Positions 33,901 to 45,329 of a stretch of DNA of 64,000 nucleotides are shown piece by piece. Source of the stretch: Aspidiotus rigidus (taxonomy: Eukaryota > Arthropoda > Insecta > Hemiptera > Diaspididae); the NCBI GenBank assembly GCA_035079385.1, contig JAVHKY010000046.1, forward strand, positions 1,550,001 to 1,614,000, read 5' to 3'. The notes under the pieces are model-generated. The model had not been told where the DNA came from. It worked only from the letters and a program-made list of their open reading frames with translations, and did no database searches. The position numbers were made by a program, and so were the translations under genes. How positions within the stretch are numbered: position 1 is the stretch's first letter; every line of letters starts with the position of its first letter.

Positions 33901-36900
33901 ACATTCTTAGTCGAAAACAAAGCGTCAATGACCTGTCAATCATGTCAAATATTTGCAAAATAAACAATAAAACTCAGTTTGTAAATTCCATACTCATGAC
34001 GTCACATCAACTGATAACAGAGTAAAAATACCTATAATTCAACAAGGAAGCCTGAATTTTGTTTTAATTTAGGCTAGGAGTCATGTGAAACCTACGAAAC
34101 GTCTCCAGAACAACCACTCCCCCTGCCCAAACTGCTACAAGCCTATAACAGTTGTTTCTGCGATCTTTGCAAGTTGATATTTCGATTACTCCCAATATGA
34201 TTAACCGTAACCTACAGAATCGTATTAACTCAATTGGAAACGCGCTGAGGAATTACTATCAATTAATCGTCGAAAAAATTGTTGGCGCCCATCTTAAGAT
34301 ACGAGACTATAATTTATCTAAGTCTCGAAAAACGACGGCTTCCTTAACGAAGTTAAACGAGGAACGCAGGGAACCTGTTTTATGAGTCAGATGGGATTTG
34401 GTATTGAAAATTCAAGGAAGCTTAGACCTAGATAAAGCTAGTATAAAGAAGGCCTAGACCTACTAATAAGTCTAGTATAATATAGTTTGAGAGTCTAAAT
34501 TTTTCTCGAATCTCGAACTATATTATATGGACTTAGAAAAATTCTTATCATATACGGCTCGAGAGTCGAAATCCTTCTAAGTGCCAGCCTGTCATATATA
34601 GCTCAGAGTTCGGAATTTTTCCAAGTCCCACTCCTATCATATATGGCTTGAGAGTCGAAATTTTTTCAAGTTTTTTGTTGGACGGCGCACCGCAAATTTC
34701 TCAAAAAGCCCCCCCATAGAACACGTTCCCTGATAAAAATCCATCCAGTAGTTTTTGGAGATCCGCGGACAAAAAAACATTTCTGATTCTTTTCAGGCTG
34801 AAAGTCTCAATTCTTCATCACCTCCGACTCCTGGCATCTCTTAAAGCTACCTCCACCTGCTATTCCTCTCGTGCGCTCATAAATTGTATTCACGCTATCA
34901 TCACCATTTTCTATACAAATTCCATCCCAAGATTCTTCATCTGGAAATCCAGCTACAAGGAGACACCGAAAAATGAAAAAAGTCGATGTGGAAGCCAAAG
35001 AAGCAACCAATCACCTACCAGTCAACCCCTCATTCATTCCCTCACGCTTCAACCTTTCCATCGCACCTAAGTCTGGTTCACTCGTTAGTTTAACCTTTAA
35101 TCTCACTCAAAGAAGCCAGTTCAAATTGAAAATGATATTTCCATCTCCTGAGACACCTCAAATCAACTATGAACCACCACCAATTATGTATACATGAAAA
35201 AATGACGTATAAATCAATAATTAATTAAGAATGAAGTCACCAAGTTAGTCTCGCAGCACACTTGATAAAGACTAAAAAATTGTACTCAATCATTCAAACT
35301 TAAGGTTTTCACTATCGAGTATGACTAATAATAATGAAAAAATAAACAACCCGCCATTGCCACTATCCGTTCAAAAACAAATTCAACGAAACAAATAAAA
35401 TTTGACAAAACAAAATTCAAGGCTCTAGGGCTGTGGGAAGCGAGATACAAGGGTACTAAATTTGAATGAAATATCATCAAAAATAAAATTCAATACACCC
35501 TTGGTGAAGAATGAACCAAGAATGAACCTGTTGAATGAAAAAAGGTTCTTCATCACAATACACGTACTGATAACAAAAGTGGTAAAAGGATAGGAAAATC
35601 CGTTTCTCGTAACGTAAGCAGCTACTCGCAGCTATTCGTAAGCAGATACTCGTAATAGTGAGCAATTCTTCAAAAAAGTGAAAATTTCTCGAGAACTACT
35701 CATCCGATTCTCAAAAAAATTGCGGGTGCACATCTTCAGATAAAATACTACAATATGGTCGAGCTACAAAAAAAGTCATCGGGTAGTTTCGGAGGAGTTC
35801 CGCGGACAAAAAAATCTATGTTACGTGCAAAGCCCGAAATTATTTTTGTACCATCTGCAAATAGCGGCGCGCCTTTTGTACTAAGTCCAATTGGTACAAA
35901 ATTTTTTGTACAATTTGCGAAAAGTATAACACTATTGTACTGAGCTGAAGATTTGATTAAAATTGTACACTATCAATTGTACCAAGTCCGAAGTTAGGTT
36001 AATATGAAAATTGTATCTATATTATACAAAATTTAGTGTATAAAGTCGAAGTTGAAAGCATAAAAGTTGTAGACAAATAATCATAAACTTGATTTGGTCT
36101 ACTTATTGCAGCATAGTAACGATTTTGTTTTTTACAAAGACACCTATCTGTTTTACTTTGTAGTAGGCTACAACTGCATCTCTGGAAGCCTTGACCATCA
36201 ACCAACGATTCCTTTGTATTGGCATTACATAAAGAGATCGTTTTTCCTGGGACTTCCTCCTTCTTTAGGAAGTTTGAAGCCCATGGAGCAAGTTGATTAC
36301 ACGAGAACAATTGAGGTAATACGCCGTTCTAGTACCAAATTCGTAAAAATCGTTCGCCTCCATGACCTCGCGTAGTATTATTGAATACTGTTCTTCACTC
36401 ACTACGCAGGTGGAACTTTCCACAACGGTTAATTTGAACAAAGCATCATCAAATGTTTTTCGAAAATCTATTTCTAAAGTTAAAAATTTGAACGCTTCAC
36501 GTACACAAATTTATTATAGAAAGAAGACTGATAACTGTTGATGCAACAATAAGACCGATTATCTGAACTATTTCACTGACTAATGCATGTGCATAAACAT
36601 GAAAACCCCTACTTCTAAGCATCACACTGCGTTATCAAAAAAGCAATAGGTAAAGTAATGTCTTTTTTTTTAGACATTGCACAAAAATTCCTGTACAATG
36701 TAGTTCACCTTTTGCGCTCGGTACACGAGCGCTGTAAATTTCGCGGAATGTTGTTCATTTCGGACTTAGTATGAAAACGGCTGTTCATTTCGCACATGGT
36801 ACAACAATCCTCGAATTGTATAATTTCGGGCTTTGCACGTAACGTATTTATGGAAACCGGAAATTTTTTTATGCTAGTCGTGATCTAGGACCCCTAAAAC

Positions 36901-39700
36901 GTCGAGGCCCCCGCCCCCTGTCCACCTTGCTGCGGGTATAATATCTCACATTTCTAGCTAGAAAAGTCGGTAAAACCGTGTTTTTCCGCGTATTAGCACT
37001 TTTTCACCAACATGGCGGTTACGGTAAAGAATCCTACTACCTTCGAATTCCGTAATTTTTTTTTGAATTTTTCGCAGAGAAATCGTCGAAAGAAGTTGCG
37101 CAGAAATGTAAAATCTTGATAAGTTACAGACGAGGCACGTACGCGTACGCTACGTACCGAAATCGGTGAACTCGACCGAAAGGTAAGTACGTATTGCTCG
37201 TACGACGATACAATGTGCTGAGGCGCTGAGCTGCTTTGTACTGAAATTGCATTCATTAGAACACAATTTACTTTGCAACCGCGATCGCGCAATTATTTTG
37301 TTAGAGATGGCATACGAATTCATAATAGGTAATGAAAACAAATGAATCAGTGCAATATAATAAGAAAAACGGTAGACTGAAACGATTATAATAATCTAAC
37401 TTGAAGAGCAGTGGAGGAGAGGAGGTGCCCTTCAAAAGCAATGGTTAGTCTAAGGACCGAGCGTAGTGAATTCGCATATAGAGCGATCTGTAGGGGCACT
37501 GTTGTTGATGTCGAGAAGGTGATCATGGCGTTTTTCACCATGACACAGCAAATCAATAAAATCGACTGTACCTTCTAAAATATCATTTTTTGTGAAAAAT
37601 GCATAGAACAAAAATTGTAGTCCTTTTGATTTCCTGTCGAATGAATATAAATTCAAATATATCGGGTGAATTTTTTAGGATAATCACCTTTTCGACAGCT
37701 TCCGCAAATGACCGTCACAGGAAACATAGAGAGCGCCTTCTTTGATTTTATTCGCGAATTGAGTATCATACGATGAAAAAACAGTTCACGAACAGTTCGA
37801 CCAAACCGCTTCGTCTGCTTCACTGTCTGTTCATTTAAAGCCACTCCTCTGCGCTCCGCTCTGTGTTACAATATTCTTTCATACGCGTACCTACATTCGA
37901 TTCAAGCAACTTCGGTATAAACCAAAGAACCTACGATGCGGAAAATACTTCGAAAATAGCGTTGTCGCGCAATTTTCTATCGACGATTTCTCTGCGAAAA
38001 ATTCGTCTACTCAGGTCGATATATATATTTTTGGAATCGTCTTTTCACGTAGATTATTTTGAAAAAAAAAATTACGGAATTCGAAGGTAGTAGGATTCTT
38101 TACCGTAACCCTTGGGGAAACACTCCACACTTACAGATGGCGAACTCTCAGTCATTCTAAAGGAGACCATTTTCAACGAATTCACGCAATTAAATCTTTG
38201 TTGGAGGTTTGTGCCAGGTTCATGTTTAATTTGACTGGACTGCGGAGGAAAATCCGTTTTTAAATAATTATATCGTTCAGATCGCCACGATTTTTGATGA
38301 AAAGTTATCAAGGAATATGATCGGCAAGGGCATCTCGTTTTTTTTACTTGAGGGAAAGCCCCTTCCACATACACACACACACACCCATACACACGAAAAA
38401 TACGATTCCAGAGAACATGAAATGGAATGGAGCACGATATCTTACCTGAAAAGTTTCGTTTATCATATCTTTGGCGCCATCATACTCGGATTGTAGTTCA
38501 TTTAAAGCGTTTTCTAAATTTGCGTTCGTCTCGGTGCATTTATCCAACTTTTGTTTCGTTTCACTCAACAACTCTTCCAGCTTTTCTCGAGTTTTCATAC
38601 TGTACGAACTCAATTTTTCATAAACGTGTACCGGCGCAGCGTGTTCATTATTAGTGCAGTTTGTACAAATAGTTTCCTGAAGATCATAATACAATTGATC
38701 ACCTGATGAAAACTGTATGTTTAAGTGGTGGCCGGCCACCTATTCTAAAATGAAGGTGTATCGCGAAACCAAATAAAATTATTTTATCTCAATCGCAAAT
38801 TGCAATAATAGTTAGTGGAGCTCTCCCATACCACGGCAACTATCGCAATTTAATCACCTGACAAGTGATACAATAAAATTGTATTTTCTTCTTATGAGCT
38901 GTACAGTAGATCGGTTTGTGTAACGGCAATTCCTCATCAGATTGCTTTATTTCTTCCAGTGATTCAACATAATGGTTTTCAAAGCATCGCATGTACTGCA
39001 AAATCGTGAAGATTAATCATTCCAGCTTGAACTACGCAACTGTACATTTCACCTGCAGAATACATACTTGATGCGCCGAATTACAATTAGAACATAAAAA
39101 ATGAGGACAATCAGCGCAACGTGCAACGGCCTTTTCTTTAGTTTTGCAACTCGTACATATCACAGACGAAGAATTCACCGCCTTCATCTCGTTCATGTTC
39201 ATCAAAATGTAGTCGCAAGGTAGAGATAACACACCTTGATTCTGCATCTACAATTCATTAAAAATAAGTAGGATAATCAAATGAGGTAGAACAAAGGGTA
39301 GAACCAATATATTAGTAATTTGGGCTGACCATAAACTCACATTGGTAACTTGTCGACAAACAACGCATGTAACACTTTTACGTCTTTCGCATAATTCCGT
39401 ACTCTCTTCCGTCGCCTTATTCAAACACTCCTCGCAGAAAACATGAAGGCATGTCAATATCCGAGGAGGAGAACAATAAGATTTGCTATGTCAACGTGAA
39501 AGGCATTAATTCTCGTTTATAAAATATCTCAAGAACGACGGCATTTCACAAAAATTATACACGTACTTGCAAACAGGACATACAAATTCTTCTTGTTCAT
39601 TTTTGAGACTAGATTCATCAATTAATCGGCTATTCAGACTAGTATCGTTGAAGGCTTTGCAAACTTCATTGATCCCATCTTCAGGTTGTGAGACTGGCAT
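27991..39700 (-). CDS. mei-P26: TRIM-NHL protein, mei-P26-like (RING, two B-boxes, coiled coil, NHL)
   Basis: Fourteen coding exons: 39700-39567, 39485-39341, 39247-39068, 38995-38858, 38712-38446, 32131-32031, 31936-31729, 31656-31146, 31080-30901, 30828-30590, 30517-30327, 30224-30061, 29972-29740 and 28089-27991. They total 2790 nt, 929 codons plus stop, with all phases matching and GT-AG borders. Domains: RING at about 41-90 (CPVC ... [10 protein letters not shown] ... CVVC, split across exons 1 and 2); B-box 1 at about 122-153 (CTSC ... CADC ... CSNCNSAH); B-box 2 at about 184-215 (CTAH ... CITC ... CTNC); coiled coil at about 230-300; low-complexity linker in exon 8; NHL propeller at about 635-925 ([31 protein letters not shown]). 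The C-terminus [13 protein letters not shown] ... [10 protein letters not shown] is what I recall for mei-P26. Function by family: RNA-binding translational repressor and E3 ligase in germline and neural differentiation. A brat/TRIM71 paralogue is the alternative. ATG at 39700 was chosen because a strong acceptor (CCTCATCACAG) lies just upstream at 39729. Confidence 0.85.
28180..28830 (-). pseudogene. MULE transposase C-terminal relic in the last mei-P26 intron
   Basis: Frames on the minus strand around 28720-28380 give [26 protein letters not shown], then NVYNRTL and [11 protein letters not shown]. In another frame they give [18 protein letters not shown]. The order W-N-x-x-x-R-x-L ... R-T-N-N-x-V-E-x-x-H, then a final YL-R-x-I-A-H helix, is the C-terminal part of FLYWCH-type MULE transposases. 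Several stops and frameshifts. Short inverted motifs (ACGTTTCGGC near 28190, GCCGAAACGT near 28800) bracket it. Confidence 0.55.
32841..33328. mobile_element. MITE family E (CCGAAAA iterons), copy 1
   Basis: Starts near GGCCAGGAAAAAAATTTTAT and ends CCGAAAAATCCTAACTCTAG, with many ACCGAAAA/ACCGAATAA motifs towards both ends. The second copy is at 44780-45270. Confidence 0.5.
33492..33862. mobile_element. hAT-like MITE with CAGGGTGTCTACCAGG ends
   Basis: Inverted ends CAGGGTGTCTACCAGG and CCTGGTAGACATCCTG; both sub-terminal zones are rich in GTTGAC motifs. No clean 8-bp duplication is visible, so the copy is old. Confidence 0.55.
33900..35070 (+). repeat. Repeat family B, copy 2 (most complete), split by VNTR45
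   Basis: Matches, inverted, 11310-11570, 12155-12565 and 16014-16150 in one collinear run, so it gives the undisturbed order of the family. The VNTR45 element at 34333-34733 interrupts the stretch AAGTCTCAAAAAAATCCATC seen intact in copy 1. Confidence 0.6.
34333..34733. mobile_element. VNTR45 foldback element, copy 2 (few repeats), nested in family B
   Basis: Starts CGACGGCTTCCTTAACGAAG, has CAGGGAACCTGTTTTATG on the left and CATAGAACACGTTCCCTG on the right. Only about four degenerate 45-bp units (TATCATATATGGCTTGAGAG) lie between. Confidence 0.65.
35690..36960 (+). repeat. Repeat family B, diverged copy 3, interrupted
   Basis: 35690-35820 (ACTACTCATCCGATTCTC, AGTTCCGCGGACAAAAAAAT) and 36843-36960 (CTAAAACGTCGAGGCC, CCCCCTGTCCACCTTGCTGC) resemble adjoining parts of family B; the 1-kb element at 35821-36842 separates them. 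Confidence 0.45.
35821..36842 (-). mobile_element. Integrase-type (KRBA2/Ginger-like) element with TTACGTGCAAAG ends
   Basis: Inverted ends TTACGTGCAAAGCCCGAAAT and ATTTCGGGCTTTGCACGTAA. The minus-strand frame 36310-36017 carries [29 protein letters not shown] and [12 protein letters not shown], the start of the same Cys-rich transposase tail seen at 8790-9256. The catalytic core is deleted, so it is non-autonomous. It appears to have inserted into family B. Confidence 0.55.
37017..38110. mobile_element. 1.1-kb DNA transposon with ~47-bp perfect terminal inverted repeats
   Basis: Left end GGTTACGGTAAAGAATCCTA and its exact complement at the right end (…GTAACC, 38110) stay identical for about 47 bp, with weaker similarity further in (CAGAGAAATCGTCGA). 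Interior frames (37863-38090 plus, 36993-37844 minus) show no known transposase. Superfamily not assigned. Confidence 0.65.
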
Positions 39701-39728
39701 AATGACGAATAACGTATCGAGGATGGAA

Positions 39729-40895
39729 CTGTGATGAGGAAAAAAAGAAATAGTAGAAATGACTGACTCGCTCGAATTCAAGTAAAAACTTTCAATTACA
39801 CATTATTCTATCTAATCAGTCAGTTCAACAGATGTAGTCTTAGATTAGGTAAATCCACGAAACATAATTCCTTATCTGAAATACAAGTGACGCGCATGTA
39901 CCCAATTATTCGAGCTACATTACACTGGAGTTTCTAACTAACGTTACGATTCATCATGTAATTAAATACATATTTTAGCTTTCAGTAACCCGTAAGACAA
40001 AATCGTAAATTCACGCCACATTCGGAAACGAACACGTGATGATGGTTACTTTGGAATATCCATGGAAAACTTGCCTTGGTTTAACCCTTGCCTCATATAT
40101 TATAATCGTGCATGCCTTTATTCATTACGTATCAATAATAGATTAAGATACATTGCAACACGCTGCAGTAGGATACCGATATTGAAGGGAGCACGTTGGA
40201 GGCTTTTAAAATTCAATCTTATGAAGCAACACTCCAATAACAAGTATAAAACTACAAAAATTCTTTTGCCAAAAGGCGCGAACAACTGAAAATACAAATC
40301 TAATGGTAGATTATCATTAGCCGTCAAATTTTGAACGATAAACGCAAATTAATACCTACTAAAATCCTAAACCTCTGAAGGAAGAATTAAAATGTGACCT
40401 TGTAGCCTTGTGAGATTTCAATGATTTCCGATATTAAAAGCATGAGATTCATTATTCTCAACATTTCTCTGTTTCAACATCTTCCATTCCACTCGGAATT
40501 GACAGCACGACCGCGCGCTAGTATCGCTGCACGTATAACAAGGGCGCAATATGATGTGGGTATAATGGACCGCCATCTTGATTGCAGAAAACGTAGATAC
40601 GAGACTCGACGGAGCAAACGCGCGCTAGCATCGCGGCTTCCTCTCTTACCGCACCTTGTTATCAATGTTAGGATACAATTCTCGTTCCGTATATTTTTAA
40701 ATGGGAAATTTTTCAATGAGCTCTCACTCAATTATAATTCAATTTATTGGAAAAGTGTTCCCTAGATATTAATACGATGGTTCAAAATTACGTATTTTCG
40801 TTTTCATTTGCTTCGTAAATGAAGTTCTGGTAAAATGGTGACAAACTGAAAACGTTTCTTCCGTTAACACGTGTGTATTTTATCCTGGCTAATTG
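39729..40895 (-). promoter_or_regulatory. Upstream region of mei-P26; candidate promoter near 40490-40650
   Basis: A noncoding 5' exon must lie upstream of the acceptor at 39729. The stretch 40490-40650 is clearly richer in CpG and GC than its surroundings (GACCGCGCGCTAG, GCGCGCTAGCATCGCGGC) and is the best promoter candidate by composition. No TATA box recognised. Confidence 0.3.
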
Positions 40896-40975
40896 TAAGT
40901 TATTCTAATGTAAGTTATTCTAACACAAGTTGTTCTAAAACAAATTATTCTAACACAAGTTGTTCTAAACTGTTA
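40896..40975. repeat. Short tandem repeat, ~16-bp unit AAGTTATTCTAACAC
   Basis: Five imperfect units. Inverted relatives (TTAGAATAACTTA) lie at about 44160-44205, so the two may mark ends of one old 3.3-kb element. Confidence 0.5.
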
Positions 40976-42049
40976 TCACGATTCTAAGCCGTGACCTTGT
41001 GGATGTATGCGTGACTTGGCGTGACCCAAGGAAATAACCTGCTTACAGGTCTACCACTATCGTACCACAAAAACTAGTTCAGTGTGTCTATTAATCGAGA
41101 AAGAGCAGACAAAATTGTTGACCGTGTGCACGCTACGCAGGCATGCCGGGTAAACAAAAACTTGAGAGAAAAGTGTGAAGAACAATCAGTCTGACCAGAT
41201 AGGAGAAGGTTATTAATTACTTCTACTGTACTTTTTAAATAATAGGTTTCACCCGAGTATTTTGAGTTTCACTAAGATTCTGGAAAATTTCGTGTTATTT
41301 TTTTCATTTTTTTATCATTCTTCGGTTTGAACGGGTTTGATCACAATTGTGATCATTGTCGAAATAACGACTTTGGTAAAATTAATAAAACATTGTGTTG
41401 CCATCTTGAATTGAAATAAAAAAATAAAGACCTCTCAGACATCTCAGACATGCAAAGGTATATATCGATAGTTTTGATCATTGATAGAGGGCTTCTAATT
41501 ACTATTTCAAACTGATCCAAGACCTTTATTTTTCAGATATTTTGCGATTACGTATCATTTTCTCAATGAGAGACCTCTGTAATGATATAACAGTTGATAC
41601 AGAACTCACTACATCTTCAATCTACACTCGGAGAGTTCGTCTTCGAAAATATTTCCGTTTTATGAAATAAAATCTTTAACGACCTAGGGTACCTATATAA
41701 TATTATGGGCGTAGTAGGTGTTGTGTCTCCTCGAATGATTTTCAAAGTTAAAATGATTCGAAGGAAGACATCCCTTGTCCAGATTGAGAGAAACATGGAT
41801 CAGGGCGGCGTAATTCAATGCCAATAATATTTACAATGTCGTTGATGAAGAACATCCAGTGACGACCAACTATTCAGCAATCGAGGTCTGACTACCTTGA
41901 ACGTCTTCCTTTTTTTTTTTTTTTTCTTAACCGCAATAAAAGTTATTTCATATAATATCGGAACACCATTTTTATTGCTTTTTTGTGTAAGCGTTTCTCT
42001 TCAGTATCAACGAAGGAAAGAAGAAATAGCACGTACAAGCAGAAAAAAA
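40976..42049. other. No recognisable feature
   Basis: Intergenic AT-rich sequence, including a TTTTTTTT run at 41910; no exon, element or repeat identified. Confidence 0.4.
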
Positions 42050-42183
42050 AATTCCAATTGTAATTACGTGCGGAACTCTATTACTCCACTCATAATTACA
42101 CATGGAAATACTAAATTCCTAGCGTAATTACGTATGGAAGACATTCATTCCGGGTGTAATTACATACGGAAATACAACTGGAA
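42050..42183. repeat. 32-bp tandem repeat with GTAATTAC cores, array 1
   Basis: Four units, each starting GTAATTACGTGCGGAA or close variants, exactly 32 bp apart. A second array of the same unit lies at 42600-42745. Confidence 0.65.
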
Positions 42184-42599
42184 CTTTTGACTGGGTCATC
42201 TCGCGCGGATAGAAAACATGATTTTCAGAAGGGAAGGGGGCTGCTGAAAGAGTTCAGAGTTGAAATGTAGCCTTTGCACTATGATAACGCACCACCTGCA
42301 AAAAATTGGTTTAGAAATAAGATGTTTTGAAGAAAATCAAATTTCTTTCACAATTTCTCACAATATCGGCTTGATGTATTGAGAATATCTACCTGTCTTG
42401 CGAGAGAATTGACAAAAAGTTTTGAAAAATTTGAAAATTCATCAATTCTCAATTCATTATCATCAGACTTGGTTGAAATCCTTCAAAGTACTACCACAGA
42501 CAATTGTAATTGAGAGAAACACTGTACTGCCCCTCAACCGCTGTAAAATTTGAATTTTCTGTTGACTGAAAAGTATCCAGCTTGGAAATTCTGACCATA

Positions 42600-42745
42600 A
42601 TTCCAATATTGTAATTACGTGCGGAACTCTATTACTCCACTCATAATTACACGTGGGAGTACTAGATTCCTAGCGTAATTCTTATTGTAATTAGGTATGG
42701 AAAACATTAATATCGAGTGCAATCACATCTGAAAATACAAGGGCC
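42600..42745. repeat. 32-bp tandem repeat with GTAATTAC cores, array 2
   Basis: Same unit and order as 42050-42183 (GTAATTACGTGCGGAACTCT shared), with a small insertion before the third unit. Separated from array 1 by about 420 bp of unrelated sequence. Confidence 0.65.
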
Positions 42746-42795
42746 ATTATTACGACCGTACTTGTATGATGAACGTTGTCAGTGCTGAATCTCTT

Positions 42796-43690
42796 TTGTT
42801 TATTTTATTTTATTTCTACTAGCTTTTAAGCTACGCTTTGGGCTATTAGCTTGATACACAATATTACATTAAACTTCAAAGGTACAGTCTAATTTTTACT
42901 ATAATTAAAGGTTTTAAAGTAAAGAGAAAAGTTCGGCTGAGGTTAGGTATTGTATGAGTTCTGTGTATGAGGTGTCATTTTTGAGTGCTTGTATTCTAGA
43001 GTGGGGTATGTGTAGGGAGTTTCGTAAAGTTGTAAGTTCAGGGCATGTAAAAATATGGTTTATGTCTATTGTATTGAAGAGCAGGGCTTGCACAATAACA
43101 GTTATTTTTCGGTTAACTGTTATAACCAAAATGAAAATATCAATTTTGACCAATTGACCGTTAACCGTTATAATTGACATCGATCTTGACCGATTGACCG
43201 TTAACCGTTATTTTTTCGGTTATAACTGTTATTTGACCGAAAATTCTAGGTCTTCTAACAACGTTAACCAAAAATTTTAGGACTTCAACCGAAATATTTT
43301 TCAACATTTAACAGTTATTGGTCAAAATACAGCTTGACCAATAACCGATAACCGAAAAAATTGGGAGGATCATTTTGACCAATAACCGATAACTGAAAAA
43401 ATTTGTGAGGTCATTTGACCGATAACCGTTGACCGTTAAAAAAATTTCGGTCGCAAGCCCTGTTGAAGAGACATTTTGGACAGTTGGGTGGTTCTGAACG
43501 TGAAAGAAGGTGTGAGTGGGTGAGTCGGGTGTGTCCTATTCTGAGGCGGGTTAGAACGGATGTTTCTTTTCTAGATTATTTGCAAGTTGTGGGCTTGAGA
43601 GGGTTAGCCTTGACAGAGAGGGGTTTGTTTTCAAGTTGGTTAGACCACAGGTAAGACAATTTTTTAAGTATTTTGGGGCGGTGGTCGTAT
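42796..43690 (-). mobile_element. Jockey-like LINE 3' end, split by a hAT MITE
   Basis: Minus-strand ORF2 C-terminus: LTRLRIGHTRLTHSHLL and PNCPKC (43650-43470), continuing after the MITE as DINHIFTCPELTTLRN and ending SAELFSLL at about 42914. The region RLRIGHT-x-LTH ... CP-x-C ... HI-x-x-CP is the zinc-knuckle tail of Jockey-type LINEs. A stop at about 43583 shows decay. The 3' tail is a TAAAA-type simple repeat at 42796-42815. Confidence 0.7.
43074..43470. mobile_element. hAT MITE (CAGGGCTTGC ends, TSD TTGAAGAG)
   Basis: A 381-bp element, 43082-43462, with ends CAGGGCTTGC and GCAAGCCCTG and an exact 8-bp duplication TTGAAGAG. The interior consists of GGTTATAACTGTTATTTGAC-type iterons. It interrupts the LINE reading frame, and the frame is restored if the element and one duplication are removed. 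Confidence 0.85.
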
Positions 43691-44779
43691 TGTTATGTTA
43701 CAATTGAAAGTCATGATACTTTTAATGATATTAATAATATTCAGAACTGATAAATATCAATAAACAAGTGAAGATGAATATATTTACTTCGCTTTGTTTT
43801 GAACAGAAATAAATTCTAATTATGATTGGTACTAGCAAAATTCAATATTATAATAGGTAGGCTTTAAAAAGTTGCTTGAAAGTGGAGTAAAGTAAGCCAA
43901 TGCTAATTTTTCAGATTCAAATTACATCTGCCCGCGAAATAAAAAAATGAACAATATTTTTTCAAGTTCAAGTTAATTCATTCTCCAAAAAAATGCTTAC
44001 CGTTTCCTTCACTGGCACCACTGACAACTTGGCTCATAGTGTCACACTTTTAAGGCGTGTTTTCTAAATTCACTCAAATTTTTTCCGTGAGCTGCGCCAG
44101 AACACGGTTGTACTTCTTTTCGTTTTTAAAACAACTTACATTTACTATTTTCAACTTGGTTTTATATTTTTTAGAATAACTTATTTTAGAATAACTTACA
44201 TATAGCCCCTCAGTACCTCTAGATACTGGATAGTGGACAAACTCGACAATCCCGTGACTCGTCACTCTCCAGTCTCCAAATTCACAGATTGCAAATATTT
44301 TTTTCTTTGTTTTCTACTTTTCTTATTTCTAGTTTTCTTCTTGTTAATGTCTCATTACTCATTAGTCTTTAGGCTACTTCAAAAGTTGAAAGTTCAAACT
44401 TCAGAGTTTGAACACTTTGAAAGTTTGAACAGTTCCCTTATCTAGACCTAGTTTTTGTCAGGCCCTGGTTTTAGTTTGCAAACTTTTCAAAAATATGATG
44501 TATGAAATGATGATGATTGATTAGGGAATAGCTGAATGAGATAGCAAATTCATTCTCTTCAAAATAAAATTAGGATTTATCACAGAAGATGGAAATTAAA
44601 AAAAACCTTAGTTTTAAGTAATTCTAGATATTGTATATTTTTGAATTCAGAAAACAAAAATTTAAGAGAAAAAACATTAAACATCATGACTAGAGCCTGG
44701 ATTCCCTGGTTTTTGTTGCATAATTTCCTTAAAGGGCAAATTTCTGAAAATCAAATAGAAGTTCATTTCATGGTATTCT
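43691..44779. other. No recognisable gene
   Basis: AT-rich intergenic sequence with short direct repeats of TTTGAA at 44385-44440. Frames at 44074-44445 suggest no family. Confidence 0.4.
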
Positions 44780-45270
44780 GAGCCCAGGAAAAAAGTTTTA
44801 TTTCTCCGAAAAACTCCGAAAATGGGGATAAAATCCGAAATCTTCCGAAAGCCTATAATTTGTAGAAAAAGTTATTTTTTATACAAAATTTTGTGATTTG
44901 AGACACAAAAATTTAAATAATTATTAATCGAAAAAATTTCTTTACTGCCTATATAGTTGTAACTTCACAATATCTTGTGCTCTAATTGAAGCGTGAACCA
45001 ACCAGAAAATAAAATAAGACAAAATCTAACATGCTAGTGCAGCATAACGTGAAATTTTTATAATTCTTTATGTTCAGATCAACTACTTACCTATTTAGAT
45101 TTTTTTTCTCTTTTTCGATGTAAAAATTTTGATACATATTTACCTAGGTACTGTAAAAATTTTTTTCACAATTTTTTAATACCTAATTATTTTAATAAAT
45201 ACGAGTAATGCCGAAAATTCTCATTCTAGTTCCGAATTTTGCTGTTTTTAACTCCGAAAAATCCGGGCTC
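44780..45270. mobile_element. MITE family E (CCGAAAA iterons), copy 2
   Basis: Inverted ends GAGCCCAGGA and TCCGGGCTC, with CTCCGAAAAA motifs near each end; related to 32841-33328. Confidence 0.6.
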
Positions 45271-45329
45271 TAATTATGACGTATCTATATATTATTTAAA
45301 ACTGATTTAAAATCAACTCTAAAATCTTT

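Larger units (their letters stand above)
32132..38445 (-). other. Intron 5 of mei-P26, 6.3 kb, filled with transposable elements
   Basis: Bounded by donor CAG/GTAAGA (38445) and acceptor TTTTACAG (32132). It separates the coiled-coil exon from the next exon. Contents annotated below: an iteron MITE, a CAGGGTGTC MITE, family B copies 2 and 3, a VNTR45 element, a Ginger-like element and a 1.1-kb TIR element. A CA microsatellite lies at about 38365-38395. The remaining stretches (32132-32840, 35070-35690, 38111-38345) show nothing recognisable. Confidence 0.7.

Noticed and set aside
39701..39781. Earlier in-frame ATG for mei-P26 at 39781
   Set aside because: It lies upstream of a strong polypyrimidine acceptor at 39729, so the stretch is more likely intron; ATG at 39700 retained.
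42914..43180. 88-codon minus frame as a stand-alone gene
   Set aside because: Its N-terminal third is MITE sequence; the rest is the LINE C-terminus split by that MITE.
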